The notes under the pieces are model-generated. The model ran no database searches, was not told the DNA's origin, and saw only the letters and a program-made list of their open reading frames with translations. Of a stretch of DNA of 64,000 bases, positions 35,355 through 42,970 are shown piece after piece. The DNA is taken from positions 2,356,001 through 2,420,000 of the forward strand of contig OZ244836.1 in NCBI GenBank assembly GCA_965220645.1, in the 5' to 3' direction. The DNA is from Aldehydirespirator sp965220645 (GTDB lineage: Bacteria > Actinomycetota > Acidimicrobiia > Acidimicrobiales > Aldehydirespiratoraceae). The position numbers were made by a program, and so were the translations under genes. Each line of letters opens with the position of its first letter. Position 1 is the stretch's first letter.

Positions 35355-35367
35355 CCCCCTCCGACAC
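35355..35367 (+). other. Putative attR core (copy of tRNA-Leu 3' end)
   Basis: CCCCCTCCGACAC, identical over 13 bp to 16935-16947 at the 3' end of tRNA-Leu(GAG). A further GGTT upstream also matches the T-arm. No other part of a tRNA is present. Confidence 0.55.
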
Positions 35368-35388
35368 TGTACATCGTTCAACCTTTCG

Positions 35389-35970
35389 TTGTCCCGAGGG
35401 CGGCTCGATACCGGCTGGGGGTGGTGGGGGTCTCGCGTCCGAAGTGATGCGGGGAACACAGTCCCCATCGAGCGCTGCTCCCGCAGTACAGTCCGCGAGC
35501 AGGAATCAGATCCAGCGGCACGAGGGGGCAGCACGAGCGAACCGCGGTTCAACGAGCACGGTGCCGAGATCACCGCGCCGCGCATCTTCAGCTGGGACGA
35601 GCTGGATGCGGTGCGCTGGGACGAGGAGCGGGTGGATGCGCAGATCGTCACCGGTGAGCACATGCATCTCATCCGCGCCGTCTACGAGCTGGGTGCGACC
35701 TACGAGATGCACAGCCATCCCTACGAGCAGTTCAGCCTGCTGCTGGCGGGTCGCCTTCTCCTGACGGTCGGGGACGAGACCCGCGAGATCGGCGCAGGCG
35801 ACGGCTGGTACGCGCCCGCCGGTGTGCCCCACGGGGGCAGCGTCCTGGGCGCCGAACCGGCGGTCTTTCTCGACGTGTACTCACCGGCTACGACCGCGAT
35901 CCTTCGCCTGTTCGCGACCGCGAGGCCGATTCCAGCCGGCGAGCGCTCCGGCGCAGAGTCGCAGGATTGA
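35389..35970 (+). CDS. Cupin-domain protein (start uncertain)
   Basis: Single cupin barrel: MHSHPYEQFSLLLAGRLLLTVGD and GDGWYAPAGVPHGG carry the metal-binding histidines and glutamine/glutamate of motifs 1 and 2. Conserved sequence begins only near 35545. Canonical starts are TTG 35389 and, across the att core, ATG 35335; both give long unconserved N-termini. A -10-like TACAGT at 35487-35492 followed by GAGGGGG before ACG 35533 hints that the gene may truly start later, possibly at a non-standard codon or at a start lost to the island insertion. Function unknown. The stop lies 5 bp before the PhyH start codon (TGAGCATG). Confidence 0.75.
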   Translation: MSRGRLDTGWGWWGSRVRSDAGNTVPIERCSRSTVREQESDPAARGGSTSEPRFNEHGAEITAPRIFSWDELDAVRWDEERVDAQIVTGEHMHLIRAVYELGATYEMHSHPYEQFSLLLAGRLLLTVGDETREIGAGDGWYAPAGVPHGGSVLGAEPAVFLDVYSPATTAILRLFATARPIPAGERSGAESQD

Positions 35971-35972
35971 GC

Positions 35973-36887
35973 ATGGCGAACGTGTTCAGTGCCGGCTCGG
36001 ACGTATCGGACGTTGCGACCGCGGTGACCCGCGACGGGTACGCGGTGGTGCGCGACGCCGTCGACGCGAAGACCCTCGCGGCAGTCGCCGCGGATCTCCA
36101 GCCGTACCTCGATGCCGCCCATACGGGCCACGAGGAGTTCATGGGCAGCCTCACCAAGCGATTCGGTGCGCTGATCGCCAAGTCGACCGCGGTGCAGGCG
36201 TTGATCATGCATCCCACCGTGCTCGCAGCGGCCGATCACGCCCTCTTGCCGAGTTGCACGACGTACCGGGTCCACTACACCGGCGTCATGCACCTCGAGC
36301 CGGGGGAGAAGCAGCAGGTGCTGCATCGCGACACGTCGGTGTATCCCTTCGCCAACCCGTGCCCCCCATTCACGGTGGCCACGATGTGGGCGATCACGGA
36401 CTTCACACGCACCAACGGTGGAACCCGGATCTGCCCGGGCAGTCACCAGTGGACGAGTGACCGTGTGCCGACCCGATCCGACGTGATCGCCACCGAAATG
36501 CCGGCCGGTTCGGTCCTGATCTACGTCGGCAACGTCATTCACGGTGGCGGGTCGAACCGATCCGACCGTGCCCGCACCGGCGTCGCGCTGCACTACTCGC
36601 TCGGATGGCTGCGCCAGGAGGAGAACCAGTACCTCGCCGTCCCTCAGGAACAGGCGCGAACCCTTCCCGACAAGCTCCAGGAGCTGATGGGGTACTCCCT
36701 GGGCTCATCCAACCTCGGCTTCGTCGACCACGTGGCGCCCAAGGACTACCTCCACGGAGTTCGCGATCCATCCCGGAGCGACCTCAGCCCCCCGGGGATG
36801 AGCGAGCGGGTGGATGCGCTGGAACGCTTCCACATCAGCCACACCGCGCCAGGCCCGGCTCGCCACTACGACGTCGACACCGACTGA
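35973..36887 (+). CDS. Phytanoyl-CoA dioxygenase (PhyH) family protein
   Basis: 304-residue non-haem Fe(II)/2-oxoglutarate oxygenase. Iron ligands are visible in QVLHRDTSVYPF (HxD) and in VIHGGGSNRS (distal His), with an arginine downstream for 2-oxoglutarate. Related to a second PhyH protein at 46.5 kb, which shares LGWLRQEENQYLA-type sequence. Substrate unknown; these families hydroxylate acyl chains and diverse metabolites. ATG 35973 follows the cupin stop by 2 bp, so the two are one operon. Confidence 0.88.
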   Translation: MANVFSAGSDVSDVATAVTRDGYAVVRDAVDAKTLAAVAADLQPYLDAAHTGHEEFMGSLTKRFGALIAKSTAVQALIMHPTVLAAADHALLPSCTTYRVHYTGVMHLEPGEKQQVLHRDTSVYPFANPCPPFTVATMWAITDFTRTNGGTRICPGSHQWTSDRVPTRSDVIATEMPAGSVLIYVGNVIHGGGSNRSDRARTGVALHYSLGWLRQEENQYLAVPQEQARTLPDKLQELMGYSLGSSNLGFVDHVAPKDYLHGVRDPSRSDLSPPGMSERVDALERFHISHTAPGPARHYDVDTD

Positions 36888-36950
36888 AGCCACAATGCGC
36901 CTCGGATAGAGTCGGACGCGGAGGATCATCGATCCCACGACTGAGAAGGG

Positions 36951-37145
36951 CTAGCCCACCAGCACCGCGTCGGGCTCGACGGCCCCGGTCCAGCAGTACA
37001 GGAGCACGGTCGGCGCCGCTCCGAAGTCCTGGCAGTGCTCCTGCCAGGGCGCATGGTGCACGGCATCGCCCGGCCGGGTGACGCGACGCTCGCGGAACTC
37101 GTGGCGCCGGTCAGCGGAGCCGGGAGTGTGATTACCCCTATTCAC
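36951..37145 (-). pseudogene. C-terminal remnant of a cupin protein
   Basis: The frame ends with GDAVHHAPWQEHCQDFG and TVLLYCWTGAVEPDAVLVG, the closing strands typical of a cupin. Upstream residues are unrelated and there is no start or first cupin motif, so only about 45 conserved residues remain. It lies just after the sulfatase stop on the same strand and appears to have lost its front half. Confidence 0.5.
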
Positions 37146-37164
37146 CTTCCGGCTTCGGGCTCGA

Positions 37165-39450
37165 TCATTGGTGGCGCATCACGTCATCGAGCAGGTCGTC
37201 GAGGCCGGGGAGGCTCGACGTGTCGGTGTCGATCAGGATCCGCTTCAGATGAGTCAACGGCAGGGGCGGCTCGTACTCGTCGCTGACCGGGAACAGGGTG
37301 CTGTAGCCAGCGGTTGTCCAGGTGCCGTTGGCGGTGGAGATGAAGGGGATGGTGGCGTCGATCGTCGTCGATCCCAGCGACGAGCCGTCCGCGAACTGCT
37401 CGACCGTGCTGCCGCCGTCGACCTCAGCGATCCTCAATCCGAGCTCGGTGGCACCGGCAGGCCGGGGCACGGCGAACCGGCGGAGCCCGCGGTCGGGGGC
37501 GTGAATGAACGCCACGAGCTCGTCGCCGAGAGCCACCCACGCCCATCCGGCAGTCCAGTTGCCATGCTCGACGATCACCCCGTCGCCATCGCCGAGGGCG
37601 CCGTCGAGCTCGGCCGCAATGTTGAGCCCGCCGAAGATCAACGGCCCCGCCTGGAAGTTCAGGCGCTCCCCGGCGCGGAGCTCGTAAGTGCGCCGGTACA
37701 CCGCGAAGGGCATGTAGATCAAGTGCGGGTTCTGGAGGTACGCCGGGCCGTCCTGGAGCGGGAGCACGTCGTTTCGCTCCGCCTCCGCATCCCAACGGGC
37801 CTGAAGCTCGGCCAGGCGCTCCGGGTGGGTGTCGGCCAGGTCCGTGGACTCGGCGAAGTCGCGGTCGGAGTCGAACAGCATCCATTCATCGGCACGGAAG
37901 TCGACGCTGCCGCCGATCATGTCCCGCTCGTACGGGTTGAACTGGTTGACGTGGTTGGTCACAGCCTTCCAGCCGTCGTGGTAGATGGCCCGACTGCCCC
38001 AACACTCGTAGTACTGCGTGGTGCGAAACTCGGGTGAGCCGGCGTCCGCGATCGACGGGACCAAGGACTCGCCGTCCAGCGACATCTGCGGGACGCTGCG
38101 CACCGATGCCGGCATCTCGACATCCAGCAGGTCGAGCACGGTCGGCAGGACATCGATGGCGTGGCAGTACTGGGAGCGGAATCCACCGGGATCGGTGACC
38201 GCTGCTGGCCAGCGGACGACCAGCGGATCACGCACGCCGCCTTCCAACGTGTAGCGCTTCCAGCGCCGCAGGGGCGTGTTGCCGGCATGAGCCCAACCCC
38301 ACGGGTAGTGGCTGTAGCCGCGGTGGCCGCCCGCGGTGTCCACGGTGTCCTTCAGTTGGTCGAGCGATTCGAGGCCTTCGTTGATCTGGGTCAGGTGGTT
38401 GGTCGAGCCATGGGGTCCACCCTCACCCGACGCGCCGTTGTCGGACATCACGATGACGATGGTGTTGTCGAGCTCGCCCAGATCGTCGAGGCAGCCGACG
38501 ATCCGGCCCAGTTGCGCATCGGTGTGGGTCAGGAAGCCCGCGAACACCTCCTGGAGCCGGGCGTACAGCCGCTGGCTGCTGGCGTCGAGGTCGTCCCATG
38601 GCTCGATCCAATCCGGCCGCGGGCTCAGCTCGGTGCCGGCCGGGACCACGCCGAGTTCGATCTGGCGAGCCAGGGTGCACTCTCGGAGCGCGTCCCACCC
38701 GTCGTCGAACGCGCCCTCGTACGGCTTGATCCACTCGTCGTGCACGTGGTGGGGGGCGTGGGGGGCGGCGGTGGCCCAATAGAGCAGGAACGGTCGGCTG
38801 GGCTGGTGCAGCCGCAGCTCGCGGATCATGCCGACGGCCTCGTCGGCCATGTCCTCGGTGAAGTGGTAGCCCTCTTCCGGCGTTCGGGGCGGGTCGACAT
38901 AGCTCTGGTCGCGCACCAGATCGGGCGTCCACTGCGATTCCTCGCCGCCGAGGAATCCGTAGTACCGGTCGAATCCCTGCCCGGTGGGCCAGGTGTGGAA
39001 CGGCCCCCCCGGGCCACGATGGTCGCGCGGCGTGAGGTGCCATTTGCCGACGGCCCACGTCGCCCAGCCCGACTCGCGGAGCACGGCCGGAAGGGTGGCG
39101 GCCTCGGGCGGGATCACGCCCGTGTATCCGGGGAACGGAAGTGGCAGGTCGGGGAACATTCCCATGCCGACCCGGTGGTGGTTGCGTCCGGTGAGGACGC
39201 AGGCGCGGGTGGGCGAGCAGAACGCCGTGGTGTGGAAGTTCGTGTACCGCAGCCCCTCTACGGCGAGCCGGTCGATGGTGGGGGTGGCGATGGGGCTGCC
39301 GTAGCAGCCGAGCTGCGCGAAGCCGCAGTCGTCGAGCACCACCAGCAAGACGTTGGGCCCGCCCGGGCGGAACGGGTCCGGCGGGCGCGCTGCCGACGAC
39401 TCGGCCAGCGTCAGCCCAATCTGCATCTCCTGCCCGCTCATCGCTGCCAA
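37165..39450 (-). CDS. Sulfatase (formylglycine-dependent arylsulfatase family)
   Basis: 761-residue sulfate ester hydrolase. The metal site is seen in PNVLLVVLDDCGFAQLG; the modified cysteine is in FCSPTRACVLTGR near residue 78 (CxPxR motif for formylglycine formation); VGKWHL, HAPH and SDNGASGEGG are also present. The roughly 200-residue C-terminal region resembles that of large arylsulfatases. No export signal. TTG 39450 has GGAGG 4 nt upstream; ATG 39441 is the alternative. No sulfatase-modifying enzyme is nearby. Confidence 0.93.
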   Translation of the reverse strand: MAAMSGQEMQIGLTLAESSAARPPDPFRPGGPNVLLVVLDDCGFAQLGCYGSPIATPTIDRLAVEGLRYTNFHTTAFCSPTRACVLTGRNHHRVGMGMFPDLPLPFPGYTGVIPPEAATLPAVLRESGWATWAVGKWHLTPRDHRGPGGPFHTWPTGQGFDRYYGFLGGEESQWTPDLVRDQSYVDPPRTPEEGYHFTEDMADEAVGMIRELRLHQPSRPFLLYWATAAPHAPHHVHDEWIKPYEGAFDDGWDALRECTLARQIELGVVPAGTELSPRPDWIEPWDDLDASSQRLYARLQEVFAGFLTHTDAQLGRIVGCLDDLGELDNTIVIVMSDNGASGEGGPHGSTNHLTQINEGLESLDQLKDTVDTAGGHRGYSHYPWGWAHAGNTPLRRWKRYTLEGGVRDPLVVRWPAAVTDPGGFRSQYCHAIDVLPTVLDLLDVEMPASVRSVPQMSLDGESLVPSIADAGSPEFRTTQYYECWGSRAIYHDGWKAVTNHVNQFNPYERDMIGGSVDFRADEWMLFDSDRDFAESTDLADTHPERLAELQARWDAEAERNDVLPLQDGPAYLQNPHLIYMPFAVYRRTYELRAGERLNFQAGPLIFGGLNIAAELDGALGDGDGVIVEHGNWTAGWAWVALGDELVAFIHAPDRGLRRFAVPRPAGATELGLRIAEVDGGSTVEQFADGSSLGSTTIDATIPFISTANGTWTTAGYSTLFPVSDEYEPPLPLTHLKRILIDTDTSSLPGLDDLLDDVMRHQ

Positions 39451-39549
39451 CGAACCTCCAGGTACGTTCCTGCCCTAGCCCAACACAGAGAAGGTAATCA
39501 CCATGCCAGAGAATGCGGTCAGCGGACACTACTTCGGTCCGTTCGACTG

Positions 39550-39588
39550 TTGACCACTGTTCTACCTAGATAGGTATATTGGTACCTA
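39550..39588 (+). promoter_or_regulatory. vapBC promoter and operator
   Basis: TTGACC (39550-39555), 19-bp spacer and TATATT (39575-39580), then 7 nt to ATG 39588. Overlapping it are three half-sites: TACCTA (39563-39568), TAGGTA (39571-39576) and TACCTA (39583-39588). They form two overlapping inverted repeats, as expected for autorepression by the VapBC complex. Confidence 0.6.
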
Positions 39589-39830
39589 TGGTGTTGAGCA
39601 TCAAGAGCGTCGAGGCCGACCAGCTGGCCCGGGAGCTGGCGGAAATGACCGGGGAGTCGATCACCGAGGCTGTCGTCGCGTCGCTGAAGACCCGCCTCGA
39701 CTTGGAGCGTCGACGCCAGCGAGATCGAACCCTGGACGACATCATCGAGCGCTTCCAGTCTTTGCCGGTGCTCGATGAACGAAGTCCAGAGGACATCATC
39801 GGATACGACGGGCACGGCTTGCCGTCGTGA
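39588..39830 (+). CDS. vapB: VapB-type antitoxin
   Basis: 80-residue antitoxin of the Rv0623-like (PSK-type) VapB family: N-terminal MVLSIKSVEADQLARELAEMTGESITEAV forms a ribbon-helix-helix-like DNA-binding unit, and the C-terminal part (LDERSPEDIIGYDGHGLP) is the toxin-wrapping tail. ATG 39588 lies directly after a -10 box; an in-frame TTG at 39579 lies within the promoter. The stop overlaps the toxin start by 4 bp. Confidence 0.88.
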   Translation: MVLSIKSVEADQLARELAEMTGESITEAVVASLKTRLDLERRRQRDRTLDDIIERFQSLPVLDERSPEDIIGYDGHGLPS

Positions 39831-40213
39831 ATGTGGTCGACACCTCAGCAGTGGTCGCCGTGCTGTTCGGCGAGCCCGGCAGCAAGGACATCGAGCACAA
39901 GCTGGTGGAATCGCCCTGCATCATGTCGGCCGCAACCCGCGTCGAGCTCGGGATCGTTGTCGAGGCGCGAGCCGGTCCGGCCGGCGGCCAGTTGCTGGAG
40001 GAACTCCTGGCCCGCATCGAGGTCCGGATCGAGCCCGTCGATGCGGGCCTGGCAGATGAGGCGATGGTCTGCTGGCGCCGATTCGGCAGGGGCAGGCATC
40101 CGGCTGGGCTCAACTACGGCGACACGTTCTCGTACGCGCTGGCCCGCCGGACGGGCCTGCCACTGCTGTTCGTAGGGGACGACTTCGCCCGGACCGACGT
40201 GCTCGCCGCCTGA
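39827..40213 (+). CDS. vapC: VapC-type PIN-domain toxin
   Basis: 128-residue ribonuclease toxin. PIN-domain acidic residues are seen in NVVDTSAVVAVL, in TRVELGIVV and in NYGDTFSYALARRTGLPLLFVGDDF. VapC toxins cleave structured RNAs such as tRNA or rRNA when free of antitoxin. GTG 39827 overlaps the vapB stop (GTGA), giving coupled translation. Confidence 0.92.
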   Translation: MNVVDTSAVVAVLFGEPGSKDIEHKLVESPCIMSAATRVELGIVVEARAGPAGGQLLEELLARIEVRIEPVDAGLADEAMVCWRRFGRGRHPAGLNYGDTFSYALARRTGLPLLFVGDDFARTDVLAA

Positions 40214-40237
40214 CCGCCCCCGGCTTGCCGAGCCCGG

Positions 40238-40543
40238 CTAGAAGTCGAAGCCGTTGGCGGCGACGGGAATGGTCATGGCCATGTCGGGCGGGCCGGCCAG
40301 CAGTCCCATCAGGGCCGGCATGGCCACCTGCATGGCTTCGTTGTTGGCGTGTTGCTGGGCGGCTTCCATGCTCGACATGAGGGCGAAGAACCAGTAGGTA
40401 CCGTCCTCGCCCCGGTGATAGGAGTACGACTCGACGCCGTCAACCGACTCGCTCGCCTCGACGATGGCCCGCAGGGCCTCGTCCATCTCGGAGCCTTTGC
40501 CCTCCTGGCAGGAGAACTTCGCAAACACAGAGACCTTCGACAT
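40238..40543 (-). CDS. Antibiotic biosynthesis monooxygenase (ABM) domain protein
   Basis: 101-residue dimeric alpha/beta-barrel protein: SVFAKFSCQEGKGSEMDEALRAIV, then VESYSYHRGEDGTYWFFALMSSMEAAQQH. ABM proteins are small cofactor-free oxygenases or carrier domains, so the biochemical role is uncertain. ATG 40543 is chosen for GAAAGGGG upstream. Promoter TAGCTT is divergent with that of the PPOX gene. Confidence 0.8.
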   Translation of the reverse strand: MSKVSVFAKFSCQEGKGSEMDEALRAIVEASESVDGVESYSYHRGEDGTYWFFALMSSMEAAQQHANNEAMQVAMPALMGLLAGPPDMAMTIPVAANGFDF

Positions 40544-40594
40544 TTTCTCGCCCCTTTCTGGTGACGAACGCTCCGGGCGCAACCCGGCGCCGAG

Positions 40595-40619
40595 AAGCTA
40601 CCGGACCCGTGGCTAGAGT
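40595..40619. promoter_or_regulatory. Divergent -10 elements (ABM gene / PPOX gene)
   Basis: Minus-strand TAGCTT (complement of 40595-40600) and plus-strand TAGAGT (40614-40619) face away from each other, each followed by a leader of about 30-50 nt with a purine-rich ribosome-binding site. Confidence 0.4.
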
Positions 40620-40646
40620 CGTCGGCCCGAGAAGGAAGGGAACGCC

Positions 40647-41171
40647 GTGGGGGAGAACCAGCGCTCGCAGATCGAGATGACCGACGAGGAGCTCGACCGG
40701 TTCATCGACCAGTCGCGCACCTGCACGATGGCCACCGTCGGTGCCGGCGGGATGCCCCACCTGGTGGCCATGTGGTACGCCTGGCTCGACGGCCATCTCT
40801 GGGTGGAATCCAAGGCCAAGGCCCAGAAGATCGTCAACCTGCGCCGCGACGACAGGATGTCGGTGATGATCGAAGCCGGAAACACCTACGACACCCTGCG
40901 GGGGGTGTCGCTGGAGGGCCGCGGGGTGATCGTCGATGATCCCGACACGATCTGGCGGGTCGGAATCAACGTGTGGGAGCGCTACACCGCTCCCTACTCC
41001 GAGGACGTGCGGCCGCTGGTGGAGACGATGCTGCGTAAGCGGGTGGCGGTGCGTCTCGGCGTGGATCGGATCCGCAGCTGGGACCACCGCAAGCTCGGGC
41101 TCGGCACCATCGAGATGGGCGGAACCACGGGACCGCACCTCGACGGCCCCGGCCTGCCGGGCCCCGGCTGA
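40647..41171 (+). CDS. Pyridoxamine 5'-phosphate oxidase-like (PPOX) flavoprotein
   Basis: 174-residue split-barrel flavin or F420-binding protein: RTCTMATVGAGGMPHLVAMWYAWLDGHLWVES and KIVNLRRDDRMSVMIEAG are the usual strands. The true reaction is unknown; actinobacterial members reduce diverse substrates with F420H2 or FMN. The GTG start has GAAGGAAGGG upstream. A second PPOX protein follows after 34 bp. Confidence 0.85.
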   Translation: MGENQRSQIEMTDEELDRFIDQSRTCTMATVGAGGMPHLVAMWYAWLDGHLWVESKAKAQKIVNLRRDDRMSVMIEAGNTYDTLRGVSLEGRGVIVDDPDTIWRVGINVWERYTAPYSEDVRPLVETMLRKRVAVRLGVDRIRSWDHRKLGLGTIEMGGTTGPHLDGPGLPGPG

Positions 41172-41205
41172 GCATCGCGGCAGGCCCCGCACTAGGAACA
41201 CGGGC

Positions 41206-41628
41206 ATGGAACTCTCAGAGGCAATCAGCTGGGCAGCCGAGCGCAGCCTCGGGGTGTTGATCACGATCCGATCCGACGGCCGGCCCCAATCGTCCGACAT
41301 CGTCTACTGCGTCGACGCCGGTGTGTTCTCGATCTCGGTCACCGCCGGCCGGGCCAAGACCGCCAACCTGCGACGCGACCCCAGGGCGGTGCTGCACATC
41401 TCCGACGAGAAGGCCTGGTCGTACGTGGCCCTCGACGGCACGGTCGAGTTGTTTCCGGTCACGACCCGCGTCAACGACGCCACCAGCGATGCCCTCGTCG
41501 ACTACTACGAACGGATGATGGACGACCCGCATCCCGACTGGGACGAGTACCGCCGAGCGATGATCGACGAGCGCCGCCAAGTCGCCCGCTTCACACCGAC
41601 CAGCGCCGCCGGCCAGATCCACGAATAG
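41206..41628 (+). CDS. PPOX-class F420-dependent oxidoreductase
   Basis: 140-residue split-barrel protein resembling the TIGR03618 group: LGVLITIRSDGRPQSSDIVYCVDAGVFSISVTAGRAKTANLRRDPRAVLHIS. ATG 41206 lies 7 nt after TAGGAA (41193-41198) and has no ribosome-binding site, so leaderless initiation is likely. Distinct in sequence from the PPOX gene before it. Cofactor assignment to F420 rests on family resemblance. Confidence 0.85.
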   Translation: MELSEAISWAAERSLGVLITIRSDGRPQSSDIVYCVDAGVFSISVTAGRAKTANLRRDPRAVLHISDEKAWSYVALDGTVELFPVTTRVNDATSDALVDYYERMMDDPHPDWDEYRRAMIDERRQVARFTPTSAAGQIHE

Positions 41629-41652
41629 GAGGAAACCCACCTCGCCTGTGCG

Positions 41653-41711
41653 TTTTGACGTAGTTGTGGCCCTCAGGGGTCGTCAACTACATCAATTTCG
41701 ATCGAGGCCGC
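41653..41711. repeat. Dispersed intergenic palindrome, copy 3
   Basis: TTGACGTAGTTG pairs with CAACTACATCAA (one mismatch), around an inner CCCTCAGGGG, followed by TTTCGATCGAGGCCGC. The arms and the GGCCGC flank match the copy after rapZ. It lies between two convergent genes, where it could serve as a bidirectional terminator-like hairpin. Confidence 0.7.
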
Positions 41712-41724
41712 GCTTCTCCGAGCC

Positions 41725-42903
41725 TCAGGCCGCGCCGGCGCGGCGGTAGGCGTCGAGCACCAAACCGTGGAAGTGGTGGACGCCGTGCTCGGAGAGGCCC
41801 GAGCCGCCGGGATCGCACACGACGCGGCCCTGGGTGAACGCCGGCGTGCGCATGCCCCGCTGCACGCTCTCCACTATGGCTATGTCCTCGGGCTGGAGTA
41901 CCTCGTCCATGTAGCGGATCGACTCGGCGTCGGCCTCGGTCAGCTCGTCGGTCTCGAGGTAGAAGTCGAGAGTCTCGAGCGTGCGCTCGGGTCCGGACGG
42001 CACCATCTGCATCACGCTGAAGTTGCCCCGGCCCGGATAGCGCATCAGGCAGGTGTTGGGCCACAGCCACCACACCGCCAGGTCCTTCACGCTGGACCCG
42101 GACACGTCGTAAGCGGCGTTGGCCGAGTACCCGGCCCGGGCCATCTGGCTGGAGTAGATGCCGTGGGTGGTCACCTCGTAGGTGTCCATCTCCACCAGCG
42201 TCACGAAGTCCTTGTGAGCAACGTGGCAGTGGTAGCACTCCAGGAAGTTGTCGACCACGTTCTTCCAGTTGGAGGCGATGCCGTAGTGGATGCGGCGCAC
42301 ATGGGTGAGATCCTCCACGTCGGGAGCACAGCGGGCTATCTCGTCGCCCAGACCCTCGGACTGCTCGGCCAGCGGCGCAGCCGCGGGATCGAGGTTGACG
42401 TACACGAAGCCGCCGAACTCGGTGGCCTGAACCTCGCTGAGGCAGATGCTCGAAACATCGAACCCGGCGATGTCCGCGGTGCGGCGGGCCTGGGCGAGCC
42501 GGCCAGTCAGCTCGTAGGTCCAGCCGTGGTAGGGGCACACGATGCTGTCGGTGCGGCCCGACCCCGACAGCAGCTCATGGGCGCGGTGCTGGCACACGTT
42601 GTAGAACGCCCGCAGCCCGCCGTCTCGGCCTCGCACCAGCACGACCGGCATGCCTGCCACCTCCAGGGCCAGGTACGACCCGGGCTCGCGGAGCGACTCG
42701 ACGTGGCACACCCACTGCCAGGAGCGGGCGAAGATCTCCCGCTGCTCGATCCCGTGCCAGCGAGGCTCGATGTAGGCGTCGGCATGCAGCGACAGTGACC
42801 GGGTCGGGTCGGGGTCGTACCCCGCAGCGATTCCAACCTCGGTAGCGCTGTCTCCGTTCGAGGATGCCTCAAGCCCGGATGCGTGGGTGTCTGCGGTCGT
42901 CAC
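41725..42903 (-). CDS. Rieske-type aromatic-ring/quaternary-amine oxygenase, alpha subunit
   Basis: 392-residue terminal oxygenase. The Rieske [2Fe-2S] motif is CQHRAH near residue 102 and CPYHGW about 20 residues later. The mononuclear iron site is in NVVDNFLECYHCHVAHKD near residues 215-230. The glutamate beside the histidines (ECYHCH) resembles carnitine, choline or glycine betaine monooxygenases more than aromatic ring dioxygenases. No reductase or ferredoxin partner is adjacent. GTG 42903 lies 6 nt after TAGATT. Confidence 0.9.
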   Translation of the reverse strand: MTTADTHASGLEASSNGDSATEVGIAAGYDPDPTRSLSLHADAYIEPRWHGIEQREIFARSWQWVCHVESLREPGSYLALEVAGMPVVLVRGRDGGLRAFYNVCQHRAHELLSGSGRTDSIVCPYHGWTYELTGRLAQARRTADIAGFDVSSICLSEVQATEFGGFVYVNLDPAAAPLAEQSEGLGDEIARCAPDVEDLTHVRRIHYGIASNWKNVVDNFLECYHCHVAHKDFVTLVEMDTYEVTTHGIYSSQMARAGYSANAAYDVSGSSVKDLAVWWLWPNTCLMRYPGRGNFSVMQMVPSGPERTLETLDFYLETDELTEADAESIRYMDEVLQPEDIAIVESVQRGMRTPAFTQGRVVCDPGGSGLSEHGVHHFHGLVLDAYRRAGAA

Positions 42904-42909
42904 GCGCCC

Positions 42910-42933
42910 AATCTAGACCCAGGTCGTTAGCGT
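42910..42933. promoter_or_regulatory. Divergent -10 elements (Rieske oxygenase / lipoprotein)
   Basis: Minus-strand TAGATT (complement of 42910-42915) stands 6 nt before GTG 42903; plus-strand TAGCGT (42928-42933) gives the lipoprotein a leader of about 30 nt ending GAGGTCAGAGTTG. Confidence 0.45.
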
Positions 42934-42970
42934 GCGTTCCAAGCCACTCGGTGTCCTGAGGTCAGAGTTG

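Larger units (their letters stand above)
16950..35367. mobile_element. Putative tRNA-Leu-integrated genomic island (about 18.4 kb)
   Basis: Bounded by the intact tRNA-Leu and a 13-bp copy of its 3' end at 35355-35367, with a P4-type integrase just inside the distal end. Cargo differs from the flanks: many secreted or lipid-anchored proteins, several long AT-rich intergenic spaces (near 20.95, 23.45, 28.55 and 30.75 kb) and no housekeeping genes. No replication or conjugation genes are visible, so it is more like an integrated, non-self-mobile island. A much smaller element limited to 33.0-35.37 kb is an alternative. Confidence 0.5.

Noticed and set aside
35341..35370. A second tRNA gene at the end of the island
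   Set aside because: Only the last 13 bases or so match tRNA-Leu; no acceptor 5' strand, D-arm or anticodon arm is present.
39550..40213. Part of a larger defence island
   Set aside because: The VapBC pair stands alone between a sulfatase and an ABM protein; no restriction, abortive infection or other defence gene is next to it.
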